64,000 bases of DNA from Cercophora sp. LCS_1 (lineage: Eukaryota > Ascomycota > Sordariomycetes > Sordariales > Lasiosphaeriaceae): the NCBI GenBank assembly GCA_036250225.1, contig JAPZLL010000031.1, positions 310,001-374,000 on the forward strand, written 5' to 3'. The translations under genes were made by a program, and so were the position numbers. The notes under the pieces are model-generated. The model saw nothing but the letters and a program-made list of their open reading frames with translations. It ran no database searches and was not told the origin of the DNA. Numbering within the stretch: position 1 is the stretch's first letter; every line of letters starts with the position of its first letter. This document shows, piece by piece, positions 1-10,771 of the stretch.

Positions 1-3
1 CCC

Positions 4-1010
4 CTATCTCTTCTCAAACTTTTCGAAGGTGTATTCGATAAAAGCCAAGGCCGTCTCGGGATCGTGGGCCTCTTCTGCCGCGGACTCGACCGATTGCTCT
101 TGGGTTTGAGGAATCTCATCAACCTGGAAGTGGAAAAGTGTCAGTTTCAGCCTCGAGGCGCAGTGTAAAAGGGACCCGAACCTGACGCACAGTTGCAAAG
201 TCAGCTCCCCCAAAGAATGGGTGCTGCTTCATCCCCATCGCGCCGTTGCGGCCAAGGCACTCATCAGCATGCCATATCAGGCTGGTTATTGGCGCTAAAA
301 CACATTCTTTTTCCGAGTTGCAACGCACCCATCAACCAGGCTTGTTGCGTCATCACTGAGCCAGGTGTCCTTGGAAAACAAAGCCCTGTGGCAGAAGTGC
401 TTGATTTAGCAGAGGGTGTCGTCGAAATTCTCAGAGACAAAGGGATTCCAACCGACCAAGCACTCGAAGCTGTGAATGGTAGTCTGTAGCCAACTAGGAT
501 ATAGTTTGCAACGGACGAGATTACTCCTACCCACCACCAATTGAGCTCAAACGAATATCCTTCGCCTGAGACGAGTTCGGGCACTATGTAGTTCGGCGTG
601 CCAACGACTGAGCTCACCAGCCTTCTCGACCATCTCCACTTGTTAATCTAGGGGTGGTTACTGACAGCAAGGCTAGGGGTATCAAGGTTGAGTGAAGACG
701 CATCGCTGGAACGAGGCTGCTGGCGTGGACGCTGGAGAAGCTCGCGGTAGAGTTCGTAATCATCCTCACTGCGGGAGCTCTTTGACAGGCCAAAGTCGGC
801 AGGTTTGATGTGTCCTTCGTCGAGGAGGATATTGTCAGGCGTAAAATCCCGGGGGATATAACCTAGTTTGTGGATTGTCTCAATGGAGTTGATGATCTCG
901 GCCGCGTAGAAGCGTGTAAGGCCCTCCGAGGAGGGTTGGTGCTTGAAAAGTATGGACTACAGTTCCCCGCCTGGACAATACTTCATCAAGAGATAGAAAA
1001 ATCTTGGTGT
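4..1010 (-). pseudogene. Decayed NDR-type AGC protein kinase (C-terminal two thirds)
   Basis: Read on the minus strand, about 1010 to 650 gives a recognisable kinase core: YCPGGEL, then RFYAAEI, IHKLGYIPRDF, PDNILLDEGHIK and DFGLSKS. From about 617 comes the activation segment VGTPNYIVPE and a GYSF..WW..GV block. From about 260 comes LGRNGAMGMKQHPFF, and the C-terminus ends in a hydrophobic motif (ALAFIEYTFEKFEKR). This order, and the C-terminal DEI..T....FIEYTF block, match NDR kinases of the COT-1/Cbk1 group. The gene is broken: TAG follows GEL where a tyrosine is expected, the HRD motif reads PRD, several stops lie between 300 and 430, and a frameshift sits near 120. It runs off the left edge only by its stop; no N-lobe is found upstream. 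I infer a dead paralogue, not a functional kinase. Confidence 0.75.
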
Positions 1011-1038
1011 TGTGTTGTGGAAGTTGAGCCTCAGAAAC

Positions 1039-1570
1039 AAAGGTTAGGCAAGCTGTAGAATCTAGAGCTCGGCGGTAGTAATTAGTTAAACTGTTGAATC
1101 CTGAGTTGAGGAGTAACAGTCACCCAGCATGGAAAACTCAAAGCCCAACGCCAAAGGGTTGTCACCATGTGGAATACAAGACTCGGCGGCAAAGGTTGCT
1201 CAACCTGTATATTCTAGAGTTCGCCAGCAATGTAGAATCTGGGCCATACCTTAAGCTTGCCAGGTTCTTCGGTGGCCGTAATCAACAGGGAATTTGCACT
1301 TCCTCAGGCCCTTTGGAGCGACACCAAACGTGACATAGCCCACATGGGCGCCAACAGGCTCCTTGCCATCGCCGAAGCAATGTAGATCAAACTGAGGAAT
1401 TCATCGCTCGGGGTTGAAGGTTGGCTGAACTGTAGAGTCCAAAGTTTGGCAGCAATGGTAGATCAAGCTGCGAATCTGTTGTTTGGAGTGAAAGTTGGTC
1501 TAGCTTTGGAGTCCAGAGTTTGACAGCAAGGGTTGGCCAACCTGTAGAACCTCGAGCTCGGCGACAGGAG
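1039..1570. repeat. Degenerate tandem repeat, unit about 37 bp
   Basis: Copies related to GGTTGGNCAACCTGTAGA followed by NTCNAGAGTTNGGCAGCAA recur. Five consecutive copies start near 1382, 1419, 1457, 1494 and 1531, a spacing of 37-38 bp. Looser copies lie near 1042, 1085 and 1194. The best copy holds the perfect palindrome GGTTGGCCAACC at 1531-1542. The copies differ at many positions, so the array is old. It lies directly upstream of the dead kinase on the kinase's strand. Confidence 0.7.
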
Positions 1571-2830
1571 CTTGAACATGTCATCTGAAGCTTTAATTAG
1601 AAATATTGCAACGATCTCATGACAGGGAACACTTGTTGCATGATTGCCAATAACTGCGAAGAGAACGTGGGAATGATTTTTTGAGGTATTGAAGCTGTGA
1701 CTGTGTATAGTTCGTGGAAGAACTGCGTGACTTGTAGGCAAGTCAACAAACACTAGGAAACCAAGGTTCAGCCGATCTCTTTTGTGCGTCATCCAAATGT
1801 TCACCTGGAAACGGGTATAACAGGCATTTCAGGGCAACAGGTCCTTCTTGAGCCAATCCTGCTCTGCTCGCTCAGGCGCCTTGGTGGGTGACGCCGTGGT
1901 GGTGGTGGTGGTCTTCGCGAATCTCTATGTGCAAAACCTACAAACACCAAAATTCGGCCTTCGATTCTTGCTCCGTGTTCTCGCTTCGAGTGGTGAAAGT
2001 TTCCAAGGCTGGTATCTCGCCGACCTTTCCCACGGCACAGGTTTGTTGTAAGAAGAGTCCTGAGTTGCGCTTCGCTTTGTGGCTGTCTTGGTGCGCCCGG
2101 TGCAGTTGTTTAGTGGACTGAATGGTCCCCCAGTGGGGCAGACGGTTGGGCACGGCTGCCGCCAACTCACTCCAGACCCACATTTCGGTAAGCTGGGCCA
2201 ACCAGGCAGCCCTGTAAGGGAGCTGGAACAGGATCCATTCCAGCTCCAGGGCAGTTGTCGGGCAGGCAGTGACGCCCACGGGCCGCCATCCCCCATCCAT
2301 CTCCCCACGTCTCAGCAAGCCAGCCGCTGCATTGTACGTCGATAGCGATCTCCGCAGCTGATACATGCTGGCCAAGGAATCAAACAAAACGACGGATAAG
2401 AGCTCCATCAGCTCCTTCCAAAGCCTTACATCTTTACACGCGCTTGGTAGATCGACTGCAGCTCGTGGATTAAGCTTCCGGGTGCTTCCGGCGTCTTTAC
2501 ACTTTCGTGACCAGTCCTCTGCCTTGGCGACAAGCAACGACATCACTTGCGTCGCCTCCCGAACCCCCTCACCTCCCGTCCCATGATCGATATACCTGTG
2601 GATGACGGCACCCTGTTGCTCCGTTGCGAAAGCTTCTGCAGATGTCCACCAACTCCACACACTGTCTGAGCGACACGGAAGCTTTTACGCTCGACCTTCT
2701 CCCTCACCTCCGCGGCGACGATCTCCGTTCCGCTCCCTCCCATCTTTCGCCCGTGTCCTCGACCCAACAACCCTAGTCTGGGAATCACTGCGGGAACGAA
2801 ATCGCTCCCGCGGCTTCAAAGTTTATCGCC
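1571..2830. other. Non-coding stretch and probable 5' region of GID7
   Basis: No recognisable gene. A 240-codon open frame on the minus strand (1938-2660) begins with GTG and resembles no family I know. ATG codons at 2583 and 2602 on the plus strand lie in the likely GID7 leader; the frame from 2602 overlaps the GID7 frame and ends at 3189, so it would act as an upstream ORF if transcribed. Confidence 0.4.
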
Positions 2831-5225
2831 GTGGCAGACCAAACAACACCCAATACCCCTCTCACCTCCGACGACCCATTCATCCCGCAGACCCCCAATC
2901 CCCCATCTTCCAGCACTGTCTTCTCTGCCCCAACGAACCCCGCCGCCACCGCCGCCCTCCAGCTGCACCGCGGCAGCCAAGCGACGACCTCGACCTCGCC
3001 CAGCCGACCGAATACGAGAGCCGCCGACCCCCAGCCACGCACCGCCCAAATCATAGGAAGACGAAGGCGGAGCCAGTCTGGGGATTCCGACGGCGGAGTA
3101 ACAGAGGTCGGAGCAGCTACTTCATCTACATCAGCCGCGAGCCTTCGCCGGAATCCCAAGAGGAGACGCCGAGAAAGCATGCTGGCTGAGGTGGACGGTC
3201 AGGAGACCTCGAATGGAGCCCGAGGAGCGGCGAATGGTGCCTCGAACGGTGGCGGGGGGTTTGGTGAAAGGATGAAGAAGGAGCTCTATGAACCGACAAA
3301 TGGGTACTCAAACGGGAAACCCACCAGCAATGGAGCCTCACATTCCTCGACCTATGCTGGCCACAGCCGCGAGGAGGTGACACGGATTCTGATCCAGGCA
3401 CTGTCAGATATGGGTTACCACTCGGCAGCGGACAGCGTCAGCAGGGATAGCGGCTATGAGCTTGAGAGCCCGACTGTCGCGTCTTTCCGCACAGCCGTTC
3501 TGGATGGCTCGTGGGCTCGTGCCGAGGACCTGCTGGCCGGCGCTGTAACTGCGGGAAGCGGGCAGCACGGCAACGGGTTGGTGCTAGCTCCCGGAGCCGA
3601 CAGGAACGTCATGACGGTTTGGTTGAGGCAGCAAAAATTCCTCGAACTATTGGAGCGCCGAGAAACGCCCAGAGCTCTGTTGGTCCTTCGGAGCGAGTTG
3701 ACGCCTCTATGTTCGGATCAACACCAGAAATTACATTTCCTTTCGAGTCTCCTCATGTGCCAGTCTGCCGAGGATCTCAAAGCCAAGGCCGATTGGGATG
3801 GTGCGAATGGACAATCTCGGCATGTTCTTTTATCAGAGCTCTCAAGTTAGTATCCCTTTTCAGCCAACCGTGGATTCTCTTTGTTTGATTCAGGCTGACC
3901 CCGTTCAAGGATGTATATCGCCATCGGTCATGCTCCCAGAGCATCGGCTCGGTGTCATCTTGGAGCAATTCAAGGAGAGCCAAACCACCAACTGTCTCTT
4001 CCACACCAGCCTAGAGACTCCATCCCTTTACTCAGATCATGTCTGTGACAGGTCTCAGTTTCCTTCTGAAGTAGCGCTCGAACTAGATGGTAGGAACAAG
4101 GAGCTGTGGCAAATCGCATTCTCCCCCGATGGGAGCCGTCTTGCGAGCTGCGGTTCCGATCCGGTCTTGGTCATCTGGGATGCCGAGACGTTTGAGTTAT
4201 TACACGAGATCAAGGCGCATGGGACAGGCGAGATCTGCAACCTCTCTTGGAGCCCAGACAGCAGGATGCTAGTAACTTGTGGTAGGGACCACTTTGCGAA
4301 GGTGTGGAATGCAGAGGTACGTATTCGATACAATGGGCGCGGCTCTGGGGAAGCTAACACGGGTAGACTGGCGACTTGATAATAGAGCTAGAACGGTTCG
4401 ATGAACCGGTTAGTAGTTGCGTCTGGGGTGCTGACTGCCGGACCCTCGTCACCGGCTCATTTGATAAAGACCGATCGATTTGCCAATGGAGTCTCGACGG
4501 CGAACGGCAACACATCTGGACGAGAAAGCATCGGACCGAAGATTTGGCCGTGTCGCCAGATGGCCAGTGGTTAGTCGCTATGGACGATCGGAATTGGCTG
4601 CACGTGTATAACTTTGTCACACGGGAACTTGAGTACGAGTGGGACGTCAAGGTACGGATGACGTCCATCAGCATCAGCCAGGATTCAAGGTTTCTGCTTG
4701 TCAACAAAGTCGACGGTGAAGCCCAACTTATCGATCTGGTCACGCGCGATCCGATCCACCACAAATATCGTGGACACAGCGGAGGGGAGTATACAATCAG
4801 AAGTGGGTTTGGTGGCGCAAACGAAAGCTTTGTAATCAGCGGCAGCGAGGGTAAGATCCAAGCAAGAGCTACTCCTTGGCCCCAGACTGACAGAATCGAT
4901 AGACGGCAACGTGTTCATATGGCACAAGCCAACCGGCATCCCGGTCGAGAAACTTGAAGCCCACCTTCCTCGATGCAACGCGGTATCTTGGAGTCCAGTA
5001 GATCCCTGCGTTTTTGCAACGTGTGGAGATGATGGAAAGGTCAAGATGTAAGTCAAAGCCACATGCACATTTCGTGAGGAGGGTAACATGCTCACAATGC
5101 GGTTCAGATGGTCAAACAAGGAAAGAAGTCGAAAGATGCAGGGCAGGGGCCATGCCCACTCGAATAATGGAACAGATTCAGCAACTAATGGCTGGCGAGA
5201 CTCCATGGGGCAACTTGATGATTGA
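2831..5225 (+). CDS. GID7: GID/CTLH complex WD40 subunit, Gid7/WDR26 orthologue
   Basis: Exons: 2831-3845, 3910-4316, 4367-4850, 4903-5047, 5108-5225; every join keeps phase at GT..AG. The N-terminal part is low-complexity and basic. Then come a LisH motif (TRILIQALSDMGYHSAAD) and a CTLH region ending in VLRSELTPLC, followed by the conserved CISPSVMLPEHRL block. WD40 repeats follow (AFSPDGSRLASCGSD, SWSPDSRMLVTCGRD, VSWSPVDPCVFATCGDDGKVKIW). In yeast and animals this protein is a subunit of the GID/CTLH E3 ubiquitin ligase, which degrades gluconeogenic and other substrates. The start is unresolved. The frame is open from a stop at 2774, but 2831 is GTG in a strong GCC-GTG-GC context, and the first in-frame ATG is 3179 (giving 606 aa and still keeping LisH-CTLH-WD40). 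A missed 5' exon is the third option. Confidence 0.88.
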
Positions 5226-6211
5226 GAAATCAAGGTTGATGTCAGCAGCCAGCCAGAGAAGACCCCACGCATATGATTATTTCGAGTGTCGGATGCCCTA
5301 TTGTCATATTCCTCTCTCGCTCGCGCGAGTATACCGTTGATTACACGTGGGGTTTTATATCAATCGGGTCACCTTAGGCCATGACTGAGGCAATTTAGTC
5401 AAGTGGTGTTGAAGCAAGGATAGCATGGCTGGTACGTTACTGGTTTAGGCATTCAGACCGCACCGGTCAAGAGACTTCGCCTACGTGTATCTCCAGCGAC
5501 GAGGTTGAGAACTAGCGATACTGAATGGATTTAAACTTGAATTTATCATTTGTTGGGAGTGTTTTTCCTATGAATTGTTGAGTGGTAGTCTGTACTTGTC
5601 ACCTACCCTTTGGGAGACGACGACGATGACGACGCAGGGATCGAGGTGTGGAGCCAACCCTTTGTGGCGACAACGGGAGGGCATGCGAAGCGAGGACGCG
5701 GCCGCCTAGGCATCAAGGGAATGCAAAGTTTCAGACCTAGACTCGTCGTTTTGCATGTCATTCCTGTCAAGACTTGCGTAAAAGACCTGAGGGTTGGCAT
5801 CGTGATCTAGAATAGAGCGAACAAGTACAACTGCCTGCCCGGTCAGCGCCACTTAATCACGTGCACGGGACAAGGCTGGCTGGCTGGCTGGCTGGCTGGG
5901 GTTCGATGCACGGACGGGGGGCTGCGACGCTACGTAAGTCGACGCTCCCGACCGCTGAGCGACTGGTCTGGCTCAAGACCCTGAAGATTACCGTTCACCT
6001 CAACACCTCCCCACTACCCAAGCACGAAAGCCTTTCGTTCCGGCAACACCAAACACTCACCAGCAGAAAAACTGCGCAGCCGCCCTCACGCCATTAGCAC
6101 AAGTTCTTTGGCAGCAAAACAGCGCAAGGTCCTGGCACCCGAACCGCAGAGGGCGACGACTCACCTCCCTTCTCCCCCTCCGCTCCTGCCCACTTCGCAG
6201 ATCTCGCAGCC
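5226..6211. other. Intergenic: GID7 3' end and VPS1 promoter
   Basis: No gene seen. Short open frames here are GC-rich chance frames without family resemblance. The stretch contains an acidic-codon run near 5615 and a tetranucleotide repeat at 5874. The last 200 bases before VPS1 are C-rich and A-rich, as is common in fungal leaders. Confidence 0.5.
5874..5898. repeat. (GGCT)n microsatellite, about six units
   Basis: Six tandem GGCT units lie about 320 bases upstream of the VPS1 start codon. A simple repeat; its length is likely to vary between strains. Confidence 0.9.
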
Positions 6212-8633
6212 ATGACAGCCGATGCTGCTTCGCTAGCTACCCCCGGCGGTATCTCAGACCCCGGGCTTATCAAGTACGCTCGTCGCCCTCTCTGGCATTC
6301 CCGGCCATCGTTTCCTGGCACCTATGGTCGTCGGGCACTGACATGTGGCAACTAGGCTCGTCAACAAACTCCAGGATGTCTTCACTACCGTCGGTGTCAA
6401 CAACCCCATCGATCTTCCTCAAATAGTCGTCGTTGGTTCCCAGTCAAGCGGAAAGAGCTCTGTATTAGAAAACATTGTCGGTCGCGACTTGTACGTATCG
6501 CCTGTGCCCCGCTTCTTGACCGCTCCCCCTTCACCTGGCGCCGAGTGATTCCTAACTGGTGTCGCAGTTTGCCTCGTGGCTCCGGCATCGTCACCCGTCG
6601 CCCGCTCGTCCTCCAGCTTATCAACCGACCCTCGCCGGCGGCGACGAACGGCAATGAAAAAGAACTGGCAGGCAGCACCGATAAGGCGGCGAATGTGGAT
6701 GAGTGGGGCGAGTTCCTTCACATTCCCGGCCAGAAGTTCTTCGATTTCAACAAGATCCGTGATGAGATCAGCAGAGAGACTGAGGCCAAGGTCGGCCGCA
6801 ATGCCGGTATCTCGCCTGCGCCCATCAATCTGCGCATCTACTCGCCGAACGTGTTGAACCTCACCCTGGTCGACTTGCCCGGTTTGACTCGGGTGCCCGT
6901 TGGTGACCAACCTAGGGATATCGAGCGCCAAATCCGGGACATGATTCTCAAGTATATTCAAAAGTCCAACGCCATCATCCTGGCCGTCACGGCTGCGAAT
7001 ATCGATCTGGCGAACTCAGACGGTTTGAAGTTGGCGAGAGAGGTGGATCCCGAGGGTCAAAGGACAATCGGTGTGCTCACTAAGGTCGATTTGATGGATG
7101 AGGGCACCGATGTCGTCGACATTCTTGCCGGGCGGATCATTCCTCTGCGCCTTGGGTACGTGCCGGTTGTCAACCGTGGCCAGAGGGACATCGACAACAA
7201 GAAGCCCATCAACGCTGCGCTCGAGGCGGAGAAGAACTTTTTTGAGAACCACAAGGCCTACAGGAATAAGAGCTCGTACTGCGGTACCCCATACCTGGCC
7301 CGCAAACTCAACCTTATCCTGATGATGCACATCAAGCAAACGCTGCCGGATATCAAGGCCCGCATTTCCAGCTCGCTGCAAAAGTACACACAAGAGCTCG
7401 AGTCTCTGGGTCCTTCGATGCTCGGTAACAGCGCAAACATCGTTCTCAACATCATCACCGAGTTCACGAATGAGTGGCGCACGGTCTTGGACGGTAACAA
7501 CACGGAGCTCTCCAGCACCGAGTTGTCGGGGGGTGCCAGAATCAGCTTTGTCTTCCACGAGCTGTATTCAAACGGTGTCAAGGCGGTCGACCCATTCGAC
7601 CAAGTCAAGGATGTCGATATCCGCACCATTCTCTACAACTCTTCTGGTTCATCGCCCGCTCTCTTCGTGGGCACGACGGCTTTCGAGTTGATCGTCAAGC
7701 AGCAAATCAAACGGTTGGAAGAGCCCAGCTTGAAATGCGCATCCCTGGTATATGACGAACTGGTTCGCATCCTTACACAGCTGTTGGGCAAGGCTCTATA
7801 CCGCCGTTACCCACAGTTGAAGGAGAAGATCCACGCTGTGGTCATTGGCTTTTTCAAGAAGGCAATGGAGCCGACAAACAAGCTGGTTCGCGACCTCGTT
7901 GCCATGGAGTCATGCTACATCAACACGGGGCACCCTGATTTCCTGAACGGCCATCGCGTAAGTTTTCAAGGTAACCGTTTATTGGTATTCACTCACCATT
8001 GGTAGGCTATGGCGATTGTCAATGAGAAGCACAACCCGACACGCCCGGTTCAGGTTGACCCAAAGACCGGGAAGCCCCTGCCATCCAACACCCCTGCGCG
8101 GGCAGCAAGCCCGACCCTGGCTGGACTGGAGGGTGAATCGTCATCGAATGGCGGCTTCTTCGGCAGCTTTTTCGCGGCCAAGAACAAGAAGAAGGCGGCC
8201 GCCATGGATGCCCCACCGCCGCAGCTCAAGGCCTCGGGGACGCTTTCGGAGCGCGAGAACATTGAAGTGGAGGTTATCAGTACGTAGCGGTGAGACTGAC
8301 CAAACAGAGCAGAGCTGACGTTGAAACAGAACTTCTCATCTCATCGTATTACAACATTGTCAAGCGCACCATGATCGATATGGTGCCCAAGGCAATCATG
8401 CTGAATCTCGTTCAGTACGTCACACCGCTCGTAGTAGACTTGAGTCATGAGCTAACCTGCGCAGGTTTACCAAGGATGAGATGCAAAAAGAGCTTCTGGA
8501 GAACATGTACCGCCAGAGCGAGCTCGAGGACCTCCTCAAGGAAAGTGACTACACAATCCGGCGGAGAAAGGAGTGCCAACAGATGGTGGAGTCACTTTCA
8601 CGGGCGAGTGAAATCGTCAGCCAGGTGCAGTAG
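6212..8633 (+). CDS. VPS1: Dynamin-like GTPase Vps1
   Basis: Exons: 6212-6273, 6356-6490, 6568-7957, 8006-8279, 8330-8414, 8465-8633, all in phase, giving 704 aa, the usual length for fungal Vps1. The GTPase domain shows G1 (GSQSSGKSS), G3 (DLPGLTR) and G4 (TKVDLMDEGTD). The middle/stalk region follows (KAYRNKSSYCGTPYLARKLN, then SGGARISFVFHELY). A low-complexity, lysine- and alanine-rich linker (about residues 530-600) replaces a PH domain, and a GED closes the protein (LISSYYNIVKRTMIDMVPKA). This architecture without PH or PRD separates Vps1 from classical dynamin, and there is no transit peptide as in Mgm1. The protein acts in vacuolar sorting, endocytosis and peroxisome fission as a membrane-scission oligomer. 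The start ATG at 6212 opens a 62-nt first exon; GTPase motifs begin only in exon 2, so an annotation lacking exon 1 would miss about 20 residues. Confidence 0.95.
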
Positions 8634-10397
8634 GCGGTTGGGCCTGGGACTTTGATGGTGCCGAGGGCATTGTAAAGAATGTAAAGCAGCGGAATAATAA
8701 GTATACCTCGGGACTGTGGGTTCGTGGGGTGCGATACAGTTGAATGAGCGTTGGGAAGGCATATATCTTTTTCTTTGCGTCGTTCTGGTGTCGGGACGGG
8801 GTTTTGGGAGTGTAGCCTTGAGGTTGTTCTCAATACCATTGGTAGATTATGTATTGGCACGGATGGCATGTCCTTGCTTTCGGCACTAACCGATCTTCGC
8901 GGGAGCTTCCGCGAATCCATGATCGACCTGTGTGTGGGGAGTCGGGTGTTGTTGGATGTGGAGAGCCGAGTTCAACAAGTTGCGAGGTTTTACCCACGCA
9001 CCGAGCTACGGGACAGAAAACCATACGGATGCGAAGGTGAAACACGGCGCATTGAATTACCAGTGAGATTAGAAACCGCCCGGCGACCGATGATGGACAA
9101 CCGCGACGAGGGCCAAATATCGGATAACAACAAGACCTGCAAGATTTGACAGTATGAACAAGGGGCACCATAGCTCGGTGCTCTCATTGGTTTTTAGAAT
9201 GAATCGGAGCGAGAGGTGTGAGCTGAGACGGCCAGCACAAGACAAGGGGAGCAAACCTCCTCGAAACATTGATAGCACACGCAGATAAGGCAATCGAAAA
9301 CACCACGTAATGCCGCAGCTGAACGCCCTCGGTACAAGTCGGACCGAGATGGGCTGGGAAATCCAGGTTTTGGATTCCTGTCGGTTCGATTCCAGCTCCC
9401 CGTCCCTGGGGCCGCCAAATGTGACCGACCGTCGGGACAGGTGTGTGTGTGGGAAAGAGCATGGAACGGGGGAAACATGAAACGAGGCAAATTTCAACTC
9501 TCCTTTTTTTTTTTTTTTTTTTTTTTTTTTGGTTTTTGGAGAGTCGGTCTGCATACCACATCACTCATGGAAAAGAAAAACACACACAGGCAAGCAGCCC
9601 CTTGGATGTTGCGCAATGCAAATCTCTCTCTGTCTGATTTCCGTGCGTGCATATGCAAGGAAGCAGAAAAAGAAGAAAAGAAGGACAAGCCTAATTGCTC
9701 ACGCCCAGATGGTTGGTACGCTAATGGGCACGGGGGTACATTTTCTGAGATTGGTTGGTGTGGTAGAAGAGAAGCGGTCAAGTCATCATTCTATTTGAAT
9801 ACGGTCAGCCTTTCCTTTTTTTTTTTCTTTTTTTTTTCCCCACGCCTCATCCCACGTCGGACCAGGTCCAGTCGATCCGCCCGCTCTTGTCACCCAGCCC
9901 TAAAGGTTCCCATTAAACAAACATGACGAACGGCAAGAGGAGCCTTGACGCTTCAAACCCCAAACAGACCACGGTGAAGAGGCGGTAAGACGGTGGATGG
10001 CAGCCGCGCGCAACATCATCTCGAGATATGGTCCCTTTTTCGGTGACAGGGCTTTGAAGAAGAAACTTTTGCGAATCACGTTGTATCAGTAGAACCATCC
10101 GAAGTTGTGTGCGAGTGAATCTCTCTCGAACTTGAGATGGCAGATCCCGCTCCCCCAGGCGTATTTAAGCGAGTGCTCGAATTCGCGGAAGCTCTTCTCC
10201 CCTTCTTCTTCCTCCTCACCAAGCTTCCGCACGCCTCCGGCATACACAGCGGCCATCTCCATCTGCGTATACACCCCAAGCGCAGCTCCCGGCTCCTCGC
10301 AAGGCTGAGGGCCTGTTCCGAGCCACACCCGACGCAACACCATCCCGCCGCTCTTACCCCCACGCTCTCAAGAGATCCGGTTCCTTGCTAGCGCAAC
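8634..10397. other. Gene-poor intergenic stretch with homopolymer runs
   Basis: 1.76 kb between VPS1 and the small gene at 10398. No convincing coding frame; those present are short and cross the T-runs. It includes a long T-tract (9504-9530) and a broken T-tract (9817-9838). A lone GGTTCGATTCC box near 9382 resembles a tRNA T-arm, but no tRNA folds around it. The last 300 bases may be the leader of the downstream gene. Confidence 0.5.
9504..9530. repeat. T27 homopolymer
   Basis: An uninterrupted run of 27 T. A similar imperfect T/C run follows at 9817-9838. Such tracts are prone to assembly and replication slippage, so the exact length is uncertain. Confidence 0.9.
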
Positions 10398-10732
10398 ATG
10401 GCTATCATCTCAGGGTATGTGCTCCGGCGCGGCAGACACACAGCTGCTGATGGCCCAGCAGCTCCATCAGGGCCAACTTCGCCAACGCGCTGCAACCCAA
10501 GCCACGTCCTCCCCCTCCCCCTCCTCCCCCGAACAGCCCTACCGGCGAGTAATTCAGGATGCCAGGGTAGAGGGACTGGGCGGTAAGGCTACCCGTATTG
10601 CTGCTTTACCTAGAGGAAGCACTGACACGTGATAGCCAGTTCAATGACGGAGCTCAGCCCGCACGGCAGCATGCAAGGGCACAGGGCGCGGTGGAATCGG
10701 TTTTGGCAACGGGAATTCATGGGAGGCAATAA
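10398..10732 (+). CDS. Small proline-rich hypothetical protein (67 aa), three exons
   Basis: Not a family I recognise; the model is inferred from splicing signals. Exons 10398-10414, 10459-10548 and 10636-10732 join in phase into a 67-residue protein. It begins MAIISGSSIRANFANALQ, has eight consecutive prolines, and ends in an amphipathic basic tail (ARAQGAVESVLATGIHGRQ). The start context is CAACATGGC. Intron 1 has a GTATGT donor, a CTGAT branch and a CAG acceptor. Intron 2 has a CTGAC branch 10 bases before a TAG acceptor, with a weaker GTAATT donor. No signal peptide or membrane segment is seen. It is convergent with the CoA-transferase gene, 39 bases apart. Unspliced frames here are all short, which is why it is easily missed. 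A non-coding transcript is the alternative. Confidence 0.45.
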
Positions 10733-10771
10733 GCGTTGATTTTACAGCCTCTCCTTTCGCTCTAGAACAAA

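Noticed and set aside
1938..2660. 240-codon minus-strand open frame
   Set aside because: Starts with GTG, overlaps other long frames, resembles no family and lies in a GC-rich promoter-like region.
9360..9420. GGTTCGATTCC box that looks like a tRNA T-arm
   Set aside because: No acceptor, D-arm or anticodon arm can be folded at the right distances on either strand.
10086..10343. 85-codon minus-strand frame with acidic and aromatic residues
   Set aside because: No family, and it lies opposite the leader of the small gene at 10398; the overlapping plus frame is equally long.
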